From JBCCMQ01 sp039026235 (GTDB lineage: Bacteria; Pseudomonadota; Alphaproteobacteria; Rhodobacterales; Rhodobacteraceae), in NCBI GenBank assembly GCA_039026235.1, contig JBCCMQ010000005.1, positions 62,001 through 126,000 of the forward strand: a DNA stretch of 64,000 bases, in the 5' to 3' direction. This document shows positions 33,277-42,337 of this stretch, one piece after another. Position numbers and translations under genes: made by a program. How positions within the stretch are numbered: position 1 is the stretch's first letter; every line of letters begins with the position of its first letter. The notes below the pieces were generated by a model, which was not told where the DNA came from, did no database searches, and saw nothing but the letters and a program-made list of their open reading frames with translations.

Positions 33277-34922
33277 CGTCCGTTGCGTACCGCGATCCCG
33301 GCGTTGCCGTCTGGCTTGGAAGTGCGACAATCGCCCTAGGGCTTCACGCCGCGCTGATCGCGAGCGGCCTGGGCAACATCGATCTGTCGCTTCCGTCGGT
33401 CGGGCCACAAACCGAGATCAGTTTTCAGACGTTTGGCGAGACCTCTGCCAATACTGTCGAGGTTTCCAAAGCGGCAATTGCAAAGCCTGCAAGTCAAGCG
33501 ACCGAGGCAACGACCGCGGAGCGTGCACAAGCAGCGTCGGGCAATGCCATTCAAGCCAATGATGTGGCGGCGGCCGCGCCGATATCGGCTGCCGAGCAAG
33601 CATCTGCCGCTGAAACCGCATCAAGACTAAGCGAGGTAGAGGCCAGCCAAAGCGCAGAACGTAACGAAGCTGTAACGCCGCTTAGCACTGCCCAAGCGCC
33701 AGCCTTGAACCCGACCGAACCTGTGTCGCAAGCCAAAGCTGTTGCGGCAGAACAAAATGTCGCCGGAAGACAGGACACTTTCGTAGCCCAAAGCGTCCCG
33801 AGTGCAGAAGAGCCGTCCGCCGCCGCGCCACCTCGGGTCGCGGCGGTTGCAAATGCACCTGCGCGGCCAACCGTTCAAAGCGCTCGGATTTCCGGTCAAA
33901 CTGCCTCTGCCGCACCGCCGTCCGTGACATCGGGCACGGCGCGGGCGCAATCCTCGACAAACGCCCCGACTTCTGCGGGGACCGTAGCTGCCCGTGTCGG
34001 CACCGCGACCGTCGGCCGCGTGGCCGGGGCGCCCTCAACCACAGGCTCTGTGTCGGGTCGGGTGGCGGCCAGCACTGCCGTCACACGCGCTCCGGGCGCA
34101 ACGGGCGCGCCGACGGTATCGGGCACATCAGTTACGGCGGCACCGGCCACATCCAACGTGGGCACCATGACCGGCGGTACTTCCGAACGACTGGCCATGG
34201 CAGCGCCACAGGCCGAACGCCTGCCCAGCTCTGGTCTGGTCGGCACCACCGGACCAATTATCGAGCCTGTAGAGATCATTCAAAGCGTTGAAGAAGCGCA
34301 GAACATCTATGAAGACGTTCTAGACGTCATGAGTTCTTATAACGGTGGCGATTGCTTTGCAGCGCTGCCCACTATTTCGGAACAAGGCCAGTTTAAATTC
34401 GAAACCTTTGCCCGGTCAGAGGACGATCTGGTCGCTTTTCGCGATACGGTGCAGGATCGGGCGGGTTCGCTGCCTGGCACGGTGATGCGCGAGATTGCGT
34501 CACCTCAATGCGATGCGCTGGCGTTTGTGCAGGCGGCACAGCAGTATCCTGAGTTCCAGATCTACTTTGAGCTCGAAGATCGCAACATCAAAAGCGGCGA
34601 GGCTCTCAAGGGAACTTTGGGCAACCTTGATCGGGGTTTCCTGTCACTTCTGATCATCGATGACGAAGGCATCGTGCAGGACCTCGGGCGCTTTTTGCGA
34701 ATGCAGCAGGGCCGTGCCGTTTTCTCGGTCGGCATGGCGGTGCGGGGCAGCCCTGTCGAGACACAGCAGCTATTGATGGCGATACAGTCGCCCGGTCCGC
34801 TGGCAACTGTCGATAAGCATTCCGGAAAAAAGGCCCAAGAGTTTTTCCTGCATCTCGGGCAAGAACTGTTTCTTTCGGGCGGTGGCGAAGATATCGCCGT
34901 GGTCGCTTTTACGGTGCGCTAA
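33273..34922 (+). CDS. TonB-like membrane-anchored protein with PpkA-type C-terminal domain
   Basis: A 549-residue protein. Residues 11-31 form one membrane span near the N-terminus, as in TonB/TolA. Residues about 60-330 are a low-complexity Ala/Thr/Ser/Val/Pro-rich linker long enough to cross the periplasm. Residues about 341-549 are a folded domain that is not a TonB CTD but resembles residues 538-747 of the adjacent kinase PpkA: shared landmarks are YN-G-(D/E)-C, a P-QC-xx-L-x-F motif, SG-x-x-x-x-G, a (D)-D-x-G strand, a GxAxFS strand and a final IAV-x-x-F. It ends the ExbB-ExbD-ExbD operon, so it is the likely energised partner. Confidence 0.8.
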   Translation: MTSVAYRDPGVAVWLGSATIALGLHAALIASGLGNIDLSLPSVGPQTEISFQTFGETSANTVEVSKAAIAKPASQATEATTAERAQAASGNAIQANDVAAAAPISAAEQASAAETASRLSEVEASQSAERNEAVTPLSTAQAPALNPTEPVSQAKAVAAEQNVAGRQDTFVAQSVPSAEEPSAAAPPRVAAVANAPARPTVQSARISGQTASAAPPSVTSGTARAQSSTNAPTSAGTVAARVGTATVGRVAGAPSTTGSVSGRVAASTAVTRAPGATGAPTVSGTSVTAAPATSNVGTMTGGTSERLAMAAPQAERLPSSGLVGTTGPIIEPVEIIQSVEEAQNIYEDVLDVMSSYNGGDCFAALPTISEQGQFKFETFARSEDDLVAFRDTVQDRAGSLPGTVMREIASPQCDALAFVQAAQQYPEFQIYFELEDRNIKSGEALKGTLGNLDRGFLSLLIIDDEGIVQDLGRFLRMQQGRAVFSVGMAVRGSPVETQQLLMAIQSPGPLATVDKHSGKKAQEFFLHLGQELFLSGGGEDIAVVAFTVR

Positions 34923-34945
34923 CCATTACAAAAAGCCTGATCGCG

Positions 34946-37189
34946 CTACTCTTCCAGCCGGAAGAACTGCACCGCGATATGCGCGTCGATTTCCTTTTCC
35001 CTGATCTCAGACAGAACATTGGGCAAAAGATCCTGCGACTGCGCTTCGCGCTCGGCCGCCTGGACGGTGCTTAGCGGTTGATCGCTGACCAGAAGTCCGA
35101 TGACCTGCGGGGCCGGTTCGCTGTCTTCGGTCAGCCGCGCCTGGAATGAAAACTTCGCACCGCCGTCGGGCTCGCTGCGAAGCAGCGAATTCAGCGTGTG
35201 CGTCTTACCATCGCTGTCGACGAGGAAAAACCAGACCTCGCGCCCGGAATAGCCCTTTGCTTCGCCGGAAATCGTCTGACCGCTGATCAGCACGTCGCGA
35301 TCCAATGTCAAATGCGGCCGGCTGTCCGGTGCCGTATCAAGATCTGACGCAAATTCCAGCACCGGACACTGTGTTGGCTTAACGATTCTGACGCCAACAT
35401 CCAGCTGCGCTTCACGGGCTGATTCAAAATCGCCGACAAGGCCCTCAAATGGGTCTTGCGTGGTGCCGTAGGCAGTCAACGCAACCCGCGGTTCGGTTGC
35501 TATGGCGACAATCGTAAGGGTGCATTCGCCGGTATTGTAGGCATCGAGGAATGCCAGATGCTGAGCGATCGTCTCTAAGGGATTACCGACTGGTGCCTGT
35601 TCGCATTCTGGCCCCGCCGGCGGACAGTCTTCGGGTCCGGCGGGTGCGTAGTCTTCCGGGCCTTCTGGTGCGTAGTCTTCCGGCCCCTCGGGGGCATAAT
35701 CGGCCACTCCAACGGGCGGATAATCGTCCGACCCTTCCGGAGCGAAATCCTCTTCGCCTGCCGGAGCGTAGTCTTCAGGACCTTCCGGCGGGAAGTCGTC
35801 CGGCCCGACAGGCAAATAGTCAAGCGGACCGTCCGGCGGGTAGTCTTCGGGTCCCTCGGGCGGATAGTCGTCCAAGCCGACCGGGGGATAGTCTTCCGGA
35901 CCCTCGGGCGGGAAATCCACGGCGGCGACCTGTTCGGGGCCAAAAGGTAAAAGGCCTTGGGTATAGGCCACGTAACCGCCGCCGATTGCCGCAAGAAGGA
36001 TGATCCCAATTATAATGCCCGGTGAGGAACCGCTTCTTTGCGGTGGCGGGGCGTCCCGCGTTGGCGGCGGTAGGTTTGTCGGACCGGTCGGTGCGGGCGC
36101 AGGTACTGCCGCGGTGGCCTGGCCAAGGGCCGAGGTCTCGGGCGGCGCACCCAACCCCGCTGGCGCACCGGTCCCCGCAGGAGGCTGGGACGATTGCGGG
36201 GGCACCGAGCTTGGCGAACCGCCCGAAGCCGGTGGCTGGCTGCTTGTTGGTGGGACCGACTGCAGCGGCATAATGATCGTTCGGTCAGGCTGTGGTGTTG
36301 CCGCATGGTCCACGGCACCCGACGCGCTCGGCCCTACATCCATGAGGGCGATCACTTCTTCCATGCTTCCGGGCCTGTTGGCGGGATCAGGCTCTAGCAT
36401 GTTCGAGATAAGCGGTCGCAATCCATCGTAGACGCCGGTCAGATCGGGCACACCGCGCCGCTTGTTGACCGCTTCAACCACAGTGCTGCCCATGTCCAGG
36501 GTGCCGCCCTTGCAGGCGGCGGCCACCAGAAGGCCCAGGGAGTAAATGTCCGAGCGGGCATCGATTTCACCGCCGTAGTCGCCCAACTGTTCGGGCGACA
36601 CAAAGTTTAGCGTACCGGCGAACTGGCCCTGGAGTACGGTGCCCGTGCCCATCTTGGTCGACTTCGCGATGCCAAAGTCGATGATCTTTGCGTGTTCAAC
36701 CAGACCATCGGTCAGGATTACGTTGCCGGGTGTCAGATCCCTGTGGACCGTACCCGCCTTATGCGCAGCATGCAGACCACCGCCAACGCGGCGGATCAGG
36801 GCCCGCACGTCTTCTTCCGGCATCGGACCATTTTCGAGGCGGTCATATATCGACTCGCCTTCGACAAACTCCATTATCAGGCAGGGCCGCCCAAGTTCCT
36901 TGTCGAGCGTGAACGTATGGTAGCGAACGATGCTGTCGTGATAAAGGCGTCCCAGAACCTGGGCCTCTTTCTGGAACAGCGCGATAATCTTGGGATCATG
37001 TGCCAGTGCCGGAAGCACGATCTTGATCGCCACCGGATCATCGGTGTGGATATTCCGCGCACGATAGACCTCACCCATGCCACCAACATTCACCAGATGC
37101 TCGATCTCGTAAGTGTCGATGATCATGGTGCCGAGCGGCACTGTAGATTCCGGCGTTTCTCCGGAAACGTCGATGTCGTCAGTCGCCAT
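34946..37189 (-). CDS. ppkA: T6SS Ser/Thr protein kinase PpkA
   Basis: A 747-residue membrane kinase. The kinase domain spans about 25-285: Gly loop VGGMGEV (35-41), Lys56 (AIKIV), HRDLTPGN with D151, and DFG with D171. A Pro/Ser-rich stretch leads to one membrane span (391-412). Outside come 13 tandem 8-residue acidic repeats (425-528) and a periplasmic domain (538-747) shared with the TonB-like neighbour. In the known pathway PpkA senses an envelope signal and phosphorylates the FHA protein to trigger assembly. The usual signal relay TagQRST is not seen in this window. It starts 5 bases after the pppA stop. Confidence 0.92.
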   Translation of the reverse strand: MATDDIDVSGETPESTVPLGTMIIDTYEIEHLVNVGGMGEVYRARNIHTDDPVAIKIVLPALAHDPKIIALFQKEAQVLGRLYHDSIVRYHTFTLDKELGRPCLIMEFVEGESIYDRLENGPMPEEDVRALIRRVGGGLHAAHKAGTVHRDLTPGNVILTDGLVEHAKIIDFGIAKSTKMGTGTVLQGQFAGTLNFVSPEQLGDYGGEIDARSDIYSLGLLVAAACKGGTLDMGSTVVEAVNKRRGVPDLTGVYDGLRPLISNMLEPDPANRPGSMEEVIALMDVGPSASGAVDHAATPQPDRTIIMPLQSVPPTSSQPPASGGSPSSVPPQSSQPPAGTGAPAGLGAPPETSALGQATAAVPAPAPTGPTNLPPPTRDAPPPQRSGSSPGIIIGIILLAAIGGGYVAYTQGLLPFGPEQVAAVDFPPEGPEDYPPVGLDDYPPEGPEDYPPDGPLDYLPVGPDDFPPEGPEDYAPAGEEDFAPEGSDDYPPVGVADYAPEGPEDYAPEGPEDYAPAGPEDCPPAGPECEQAPVGNPLETIAQHLAFLDAYNTGECTLTIVAIATEPRVALTAYGTTQDPFEGLVGDFESAREAQLDVGVRIVKPTQCPVLEFASDLDTAPDSRPHLTLDRDVLISGQTISGEAKGYSGREVWFFLVDSDGKTHTLNSLLRSEPDGGAKFSFQARLTEDSEPAPQVIGLLVSDQPLSTVQAAEREAQSQDLLPNVLSEIREKEIDAHIAVQFFRLEE
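35606..35917 (-). repeat. 13 tandem 24-bp repeats inside ppkA
   Basis: Read on the minus strand, this 312-base stretch encodes exactly 13 copies of an 8-residue unit of the form D-Y/F-x-P-x-G-x-x, mostly DYPPEGPE or DYAPEGPE. It makes an acidic, Pro-rich, extended stalk just outside the membrane. The copies are near-identical at DNA level, so copy number could vary by slippage. One copy has Cys in place of Tyr (DCPPAGPE). Confidence 0.93.
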
Positions 37190-37194
37190 AAGCG

Positions 37195-37992
37195 TCAGTT
37201 TCCAATTGACCAGTCAATGTCCGTGGGCGGAACCGTCGCCTCTGCCATTGCCTTTTTCTGGGTTTGGGGCACACAACGAACGACCACAATTGTCACGTTG
37301 TCGCGGGCGCCGCGTTCAAGTGTCATTTCGACAAGCTCTTCGCAGCTCTTTTGCGCCCCGTGCTCATTCAGAATTGCCTCGATTTCGGCATCTTCAATGT
37401 GCTCGGTCAGTCCGTCCGAACACAGAAGAAACGTGTCGCCGATCTCTAGGTTGCCGTACTTCTCTTCCAGATTTGGTGATTCTGACACGCCGATGGCGCG
37501 GGTAATCACGTTCTTGCGGGGCCAGTTTTCAGCCTGCTCGGCCGTGATCGCACCCGATGCGAGCAATTCCTGTGCTTCCGTGTGATCCACTGTCACCTGC
37601 GAAAGCCGGCCTTCGCGCATCCTATAGATCCTGCTGTCACCGGCCCAGATGCAGGCAAACCCGGCCTTGTATATCAAAAGGCCAACGACGGTCGCGCCGA
37701 CGGTCGCGCCGTTCAGTTCCCGCGACCGGTCTTGGATAATGGCGTGCGCGCGACTGATCCGGTCCACAAAGCGCGCCTGCAGATCCTCGGCTGAACTGGC
37801 CAGGCCGATCGAGGTTATGCTGTCAACGATTGCTTCCGAGGCGAAATCACCCGCCTCATGACCGCCCATGCCGTCCGCCACGACCCAAACGCCAGACCTC
37901 GGCTTCCTTAGAAACCGATCCTCATTGTGATCACGGACGCGGCCTTCATGCGTGGCCGCGCCGTCTTCGAATGTAAATTCCGCGTCGGTCAT
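37195..37992 (-). CDS. pppA: T6SS PP2C-type protein phosphatase PppA
   Basis: A PP2C-family Ser/Thr phosphatase of 265 residues from the ATG at 37992; the longer frame begins with TTG at 38001 and adds only three residues. Metal-binding motifs are RVRDHNEDRF, VVADGMGGHEAGD, WAGDSRIYR and LLCSDGLTEH, all complete. It reverses PpkA phosphorylation of TagH and so resets the secretion system. It lies directly upstream of ppkA on the same transcript. Confidence 0.92.
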   Translation of the reverse strand: MTDAEFTFEDGAATHEGRVRDHNEDRFLRKPRSGVWVVADGMGGHEAGDFASEAIVDSITSIGLASSAEDLQARFVDRISRAHAIIQDRSRELNGATVGATVVGLLIYKAGFACIWAGDSRIYRMREGRLSQVTVDHTEAQELLASGAITAEQAENWPRKNVITRAIGVSESPNLEEKYGNLEIGDTFLLCSDGLTEHIEDAEIEAILNEHGAQKSCEELVEMTLERGARDNVTIVVVRCVPQTQKKAMAEATVPPTDIDWSIGN

Positions 37993-38058
37993 GGTTTGCA
38001 AGACTGCTGCGCCCCGTTGTGTTTTTTCATGGCGACACGCCCGAGTGGTTTATGAATC

Positions 38059-38757
38059 CTACGCCGACTGCCCCGCAGTTGTAAAACTGCTTTCACCTAA
38101 ACCTTGCAGGAACCACCCAAAAACTGCGGGCTCCGGCATGCCTGCGGCCGCGTGAATGGCCGGAACACGGGTCGCGTCACCATCGCACCACCAGTAACTG
38201 CGTCCGGCCGCCGCATGCAGGTGGTCGGCACTTTCCATGTCCTGGATCAGGGCGGCCAGACCTGCCGGGCCCCGTGTCTGTCCGACTGCCCAAAAGCCGG
38301 ACGTGGGCAACGCCGGACCACCTAGCGCGTCCGGTGCCGCGGCCCCCTCGCTTAGTTGCTCGAGACCCCGATGCAGCTGATCTTCAGGAAGTGCTTGAAG
38401 CCCGTAAAGCTTGGCCCTCAGGCGGGCGTAGGGTTCGGAGTCAAATTCAACGATCGGGGGCGAAATCTCAAAGGGCTCTTTGCCGCCGAGAAAGCCCAAA
38501 GCCGGAAACCTTCTTCCGACGCGGTCCCGCGACGGCAGCATCGTGCCTGCCATTGGATGGCCCATGACCTGCGCGCCTATCCAGAAATTCCATGCCGGCG
38601 CGGTGTCGAAGACCGTCTCCCAGCCTTCGCCCAACTGATCGCGTGCCGAGGTCATCGACAAGGACAACCAATCTTCCAGTGGTCGCAGAACCTTGCGCGG
38701 AATGTTCAGCGTCAGAAAGTCGCCGGCACCCGGGAGTTTTCCATAAAGCCCCGACAC
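38059..38757 (-). CDS. tagF: T6SS post-translational repressor TagF (ImpM family)
   Basis: A 232-residue TagF-type protein with the start GLYGKLPGAGDFLTLN and then WNFWIGAQVMGHPMAGTMLPSRDRVGRRFPAL, both diagnostic for the ImpM/TagF family. It uses a GTG start at 38757, four bases after the tssM stop. TagF binds Fha and blocks assembly independently of the kinase in P. aeruginosa, and so would complete the regulatory set here. It is not fused to pppA, unlike in some alphaproteobacteria. Confidence 0.9.
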   Translation of the reverse strand: MSGLYGKLPGAGDFLTLNIPRKVLRPLEDWLSLSMTSARDQLGEGWETVFDTAPAWNFWIGAQVMGHPMAGTMLPSRDRVGRRFPALGFLGGKEPFEISPPIVEFDSEPYARLRAKLYGLQALPEDQLHRGLEQLSEGAAAPDALGGPALPTSGFWAVGQTRGPAGLAALIQDMESADHLHAAAGRSYWWCDGDATRVPAIHAAAGMPEPAVFGWFLQGLGESSFTTAGQSA

Positions 38758-38761
38758 CCGA

Positions 38762-41700
38762 TCAAAGCCCTTGCGGGCAGCGGAACGAAGACAGCTCCGG
38801 CAAGGTAAAGGGGTTAGTCAGGCTGTCGAACCGGATCTCAAGGCCGATGGCGCGCCCGTCGACATTGTGCTGAAGGCTCAGCAGATCGCCCTGCGTGCGG
38901 GGATTACCCCTTTGAATGAACTCGATGATGGCCCAGGCGCCATCGAAACCGATTGAGTTGCCCTGCGTCAGGCGGGTCTTGTTAATTGTCAATTTCGCAC
39001 CGCCTGCTCGCGAAGCACCGCCCCAGCTTACGGTGTGCGGGCCAGGATCGTTGCGGCGCATGCCAATCTCATTACCACTGACTTCCATGTCGACCCGTCG
39101 GATTGTGCCATGCGACGATGAAAGCGTCACCGCCATGTTCACCTCGGGCTGTGGCGATCTTGCGGGGAAGAACGCATCGCGGATCGCCTCTGCGCGCTGG
39201 AATTGACGCAGCGTGGTCGTCGACAGACGTTCAGCAATGGGACTGTCCGGATCCCATTCCCACGGGTCCTGGGTCATATCGGCGTGCCGTGCCAGATTGT
39301 CGTTGAAGAAAGTATCAAGGATACCGCCCGGTGCGAAAAGCTCTGCAAATGACGTCAGAGGCACCTGCCTGCTGACATTGTTAGAGAACGGAAAGCGCCC
39401 GTCAATTATGTCCGTGCAGACCTCGACCACATCGGTCTGGATCTGCTCGGCCAGGACTTCGAGCGACGCGGTGGCGGCATCGCCTTCGAATTCGCGGATT
39501 GCGCCCGAGATCATGCGGTTTAGAAGATCCGGCATCCGCGAAAGCGAGCTTCGCAGCAGGCCGATCGTTGCATTGCCGCCTGCCTGGGCAAGCTCTTGGT
39601 TCTGGCGTGCTGCGATGAATAGGACTTCGCGGACCTCACCGAGGTTGGTGACCAGTCCGTCGATCGGCCGCGTACCCAATTCACCATCAACCATCAGGTG
39701 GAAGTCGCGGTATTCATCAACCACGCTCTGGCCCGGAAGAAGCTGGCGGCTTGATCCGGCGCGATTGGGCGCGCGGGCGCTGTTCTTGCCGTCCAGCGCC
39801 ACATTGAGACCGATTGCCGTCCATCCGGTCGAACGCCGCAAGAGACGCGCCTCTAGCCTTTGGCGCACGAGATCAAGGGCGCCATCGCCATCGGCGGGGG
39901 CGGCTTCGCCCAGGTCGAAGGCTTGGGTGAGGTTGGTTTCCGCAGCGATTTCCTCGACCAGCAGCATGATGGGCGAGGTCGTAGAAGAAGCGGCAATCTC
40001 AAGGTTGGAATATTCGGGCTTGTCCGTCGACATCGATACCAGCTTCAGGTTGTCCAGGATGCCAGCCCAGGCATCCAGGAACTCATCTTCGTACCGGTTG
40101 AGCAGGTCTTGCCCAAGCCGTCCGATCTGATCGTCGACGCGCGCGCGCTCGGCCTCTGGTCCCAGCACCCATTTATCTGATTCCAGCCTGTCGGCGACGC
40201 TCGACAGCTGTTCAAGAAAGAACTCGTTGAAGCCATCGAAGGTGTAGATGGCCGGAATTTCTAGCGACGACAGATCGTCGCCGTTGATCGCTTCGAACAC
40301 CCGCGCCGCATCGCGTCCTGCACGGTCCGCCACGTTGAATGGCACAATGTCCTGAACGCTGGCTGTCTCCATGACCAATGCATAGGCGCGCTCGGCCACC
40401 GGCATGCGCGCAGCCACCGCTTCGGCGCGTGATATCAGGTCGGCATTCAGCGCGATCCTGGGCGGGACAGTATCATCCAGATCCAGCATGGCATCCAAAT
40501 GCGCCGAAAGTTGCTCGCGCAACGGCCGATTGATCAGCCCGGTATAGCTGATGTCTTCCCAATCGGTCTCAAACCAGGATTTGACAACCGGATCGGTGTC
40601 TCCAATGGCCGATGGATCGCCGCCCAGAAGCTTGTAGACCTTAAGGGTCTGATATACCTCCAGCCCGTCCTCAGAGCGTACATAGGCGTCCAACTGATCT
40701 TCGACGTAAAGGGCCAAGCGTGGGCGGAACAGGCGTTCGAGCCCGTCGCGGTAGGCCGCGCGCGCCGAAGACCTCAGGCGCGCCCGTTGGCCAAGCCCCA
40801 AGCCTTCGAGGAACGGCGCAGGTTGCGATTCAGATGCGTAGCCGCCCGGCATATCGCGCAGGATCGTCAAGGGGTTCGCGACCAGCGTCAGGTCCGGGTC
40901 CGAGACGGATTCCGCCGCCAACATATCGCCGGCGGTATCCTTGTAGTCGGTGATTGCGGCATCGGCTTGTGCCACAAGCCGCTCGTTCGCGAAATAGCTG
41001 TTCGCCCAGCCGCCGATGAGGCCCGCCGACAAGAGCAGCATGGCCGAGACGGTGCCGATCCGCAGAAAACGCGACCGTTTGACTGCTCGGGCGTCATAAG
41101 ACACCCATCCCTGTTCTGCAAAAATGACCTTCTTCATCAGGTCATGAAGGAAGAAGCTTTTGCCCTTGCCGGACATGCCAGCCGCGGTCGAGCCGAACCC
41201 CTGCATCGCGCCAAGAACCTGATCGATCGGATTGCCTTCCTGGGTTCCGGACGTGAAATAAAACCCGCGCAAAATGGCATTGGTTTTGTACCTTGTCGGC
41301 TCAAAGACCCGTCTCAGCAAGTCGGTGATCTTGGGTTTTAGAAGCGTAAGTTGCCCGGGCAGGCTGAAGATCGCGATCCGGCTTATGCCGTCCGGCTCTT
41401 CGCTCAGGCGGTGCAGAACTTCGTTTGACAGACGCTCGACCAGCGCATCGAACTCTTCACCCGCCCTTTCGTAGGTTTGCTCGAGCCGGTTGGATGTCTG
41501 AAAGGTTGCCCCCCAGACCTGCTTTCTGCGCGCCTCGCTATAGCCGCCGAAGTATTCGCGAAAGCCTGAAATAAGGTCGGCCTTCGTGAACAGCACATAG
41601 ACCGGAAAATCAATCTTGAGCGTCCGGTGAATTTCGTCCAGCCGGGTGCGAATGGTCTCGGCATGGGCGGCCAGACTAGCGCTGTCCGCTTCCATCAAAT

Positions 41701-42337
41701 CGGACAGTGAAAGTGCCAGAATTATTCCGTTGATGGGCTGCTTGGGGCGATTGCGCTTGAGCAGATCCAGAAAGGCGTCCCAACTCGACTTATCGGCCTC
41801 GGCGTCACTGTCCTGTGTCGTATAACGACCAGCGGTGTCGATCATCACTGCCTCTTCGGCGAACCACCAATCGCAGTAACGTGTCCCCCCAATACCAGAC
41901 ATCGCTGCCTGGCCTTCGGCCGCCAGAGGAAATTCGATACCGGCGTTAAGTAGGGCTGTGGTTTTGCCTGCGCCGGGCGGTCCGATAATCAAATACCAGG
42001 GCAGATCGTAAAGGAATGTGCGGCTACCGCCCGAGCGTTTCAGGACGGCAAGCGCATCGCGCATCTTTTCGCCCAGAACATCGCTGTCGTCGCCGGCGCC
42101 CTGATCTTCGACCAGTGCTTCTTCCAGCTCTTCCTGACCCTTGCGGCGTTTGCGCCACCGCAGGAACCAGACCAGCAGTAGGATCGCGGCGGCGACACCA
42201 ATGATCGTCAGCCTGACCCAAAGGGCCGTGAACGGCGCTGCCCCCGCGATGGCGATCAGGGGAAGCGCAAACAGAACCAACACACAGAAACAGGCGAAGC
42301 CCAGAATCGTTAGGACCGGAGCGATCCAGTTCTTCAA
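38762..42337 (-). CDS. tssM: T6SS membrane-complex protein TssM (IcmF)
   Basis: A 1191-residue inner-membrane protein. Two spans lie at about 8-60, a cytoplasmic NTPase-like domain carries Walker A GPPGAGKT (119-126) and DTAGRY, a third span is at about 422-445, and the rest is the large periplasmic region ending in the C-terminal beta-domain. This is a full-length TssM. With TssL and normally TssJ it forms the trans-envelope channel. Its ATG overlaps the tssL stop (ATGA). In the absence of a TssJ gene its outer-membrane docking partner is unclear. Confidence 0.95.
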   Translation of the reverse strand: MKNWIAPVLTILGFACFCVLVLFALPLIAIAGAAPFTALWVRLTIIGVAAAILLLVWFLRWRKRRKGQEELEEALVEDQGAGDDSDVLGEKMRDALAVLKRSGGSRTFLYDLPWYLIIGPPGAGKTTALLNAGIEFPLAAEGQAAMSGIGGTRYCDWWFAEEAVMIDTAGRYTTQDSDAEADKSSWDAFLDLLKRNRPKQPINGIILALSLSDLMEADSASLAAHAETIRTRLDEIHRTLKIDFPVYVLFTKADLISGFREYFGGYSEARRKQVWGATFQTSNRLEQTYERAGEEFDALVERLSNEVLHRLSEEPDGISRIAIFSLPGQLTLLKPKITDLLRRVFEPTRYKTNAILRGFYFTSGTQEGNPIDQVLGAMQGFGSTAAGMSGKGKSFFLHDLMKKVIFAEQGWVSYDARAVKRSRFLRIGTVSAMLLLSAGLIGGWANSYFANERLVAQADAAITDYKDTAGDMLAAESVSDPDLTLVANPLTILRDMPGGYASESQPAPFLEGLGLGQRARLRSSARAAYRDGLERLFRPRLALYVEDQLDAYVRSEDGLEVYQTLKVYKLLGGDPSAIGDTDPVVKSWFETDWEDISYTGLINRPLREQLSAHLDAMLDLDDTVPPRIALNADLISRAEAVAARMPVAERAYALVMETASVQDIVPFNVADRAGRDAARVFEAINGDDLSSLEIPAIYTFDGFNEFFLEQLSSVADRLESDKWVLGPEAERARVDDQIGRLGQDLLNRYEDEFLDAWAGILDNLKLVSMSTDKPEYSNLEIAASSTTSPIMLLVEEIAAETNLTQAFDLGEAAPADGDGALDLVRQRLEARLLRRSTGWTAIGLNVALDGKNSARAPNRAGSSRQLLPGQSVVDEYRDFHLMVDGELGTRPIDGLVTNLGEVREVLFIAARQNQELAQAGGNATIGLLRSSLSRMPDLLNRMISGAIREFEGDAATASLEVLAEQIQTDVVEVCTDIIDGRFPFSNNVSRQVPLTSFAELFAPGGILDTFFNDNLARHADMTQDPWEWDPDSPIAERLSTTTLRQFQRAEAIRDAFFPARSPQPEVNMAVTLSSSHGTIRRVDMEVSGNEIGMRRNDPGPHTVSWGGASRAGGAKLTINKTRLTQGNSIGFDGAWAIIEFIQRGNPRTQGDLLSLQHNVDGRAIGLEIRFDSLTNPFTLPELSSFRCPQGL

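Noticed and set aside
33450..34260. Ala/Thr-rich linker of the TonB-like protein as a separate repeat protein.
   Set aside because: There is no fixed repeat unit, and the frame runs unbroken from the membrane anchor into the C-terminal domain.
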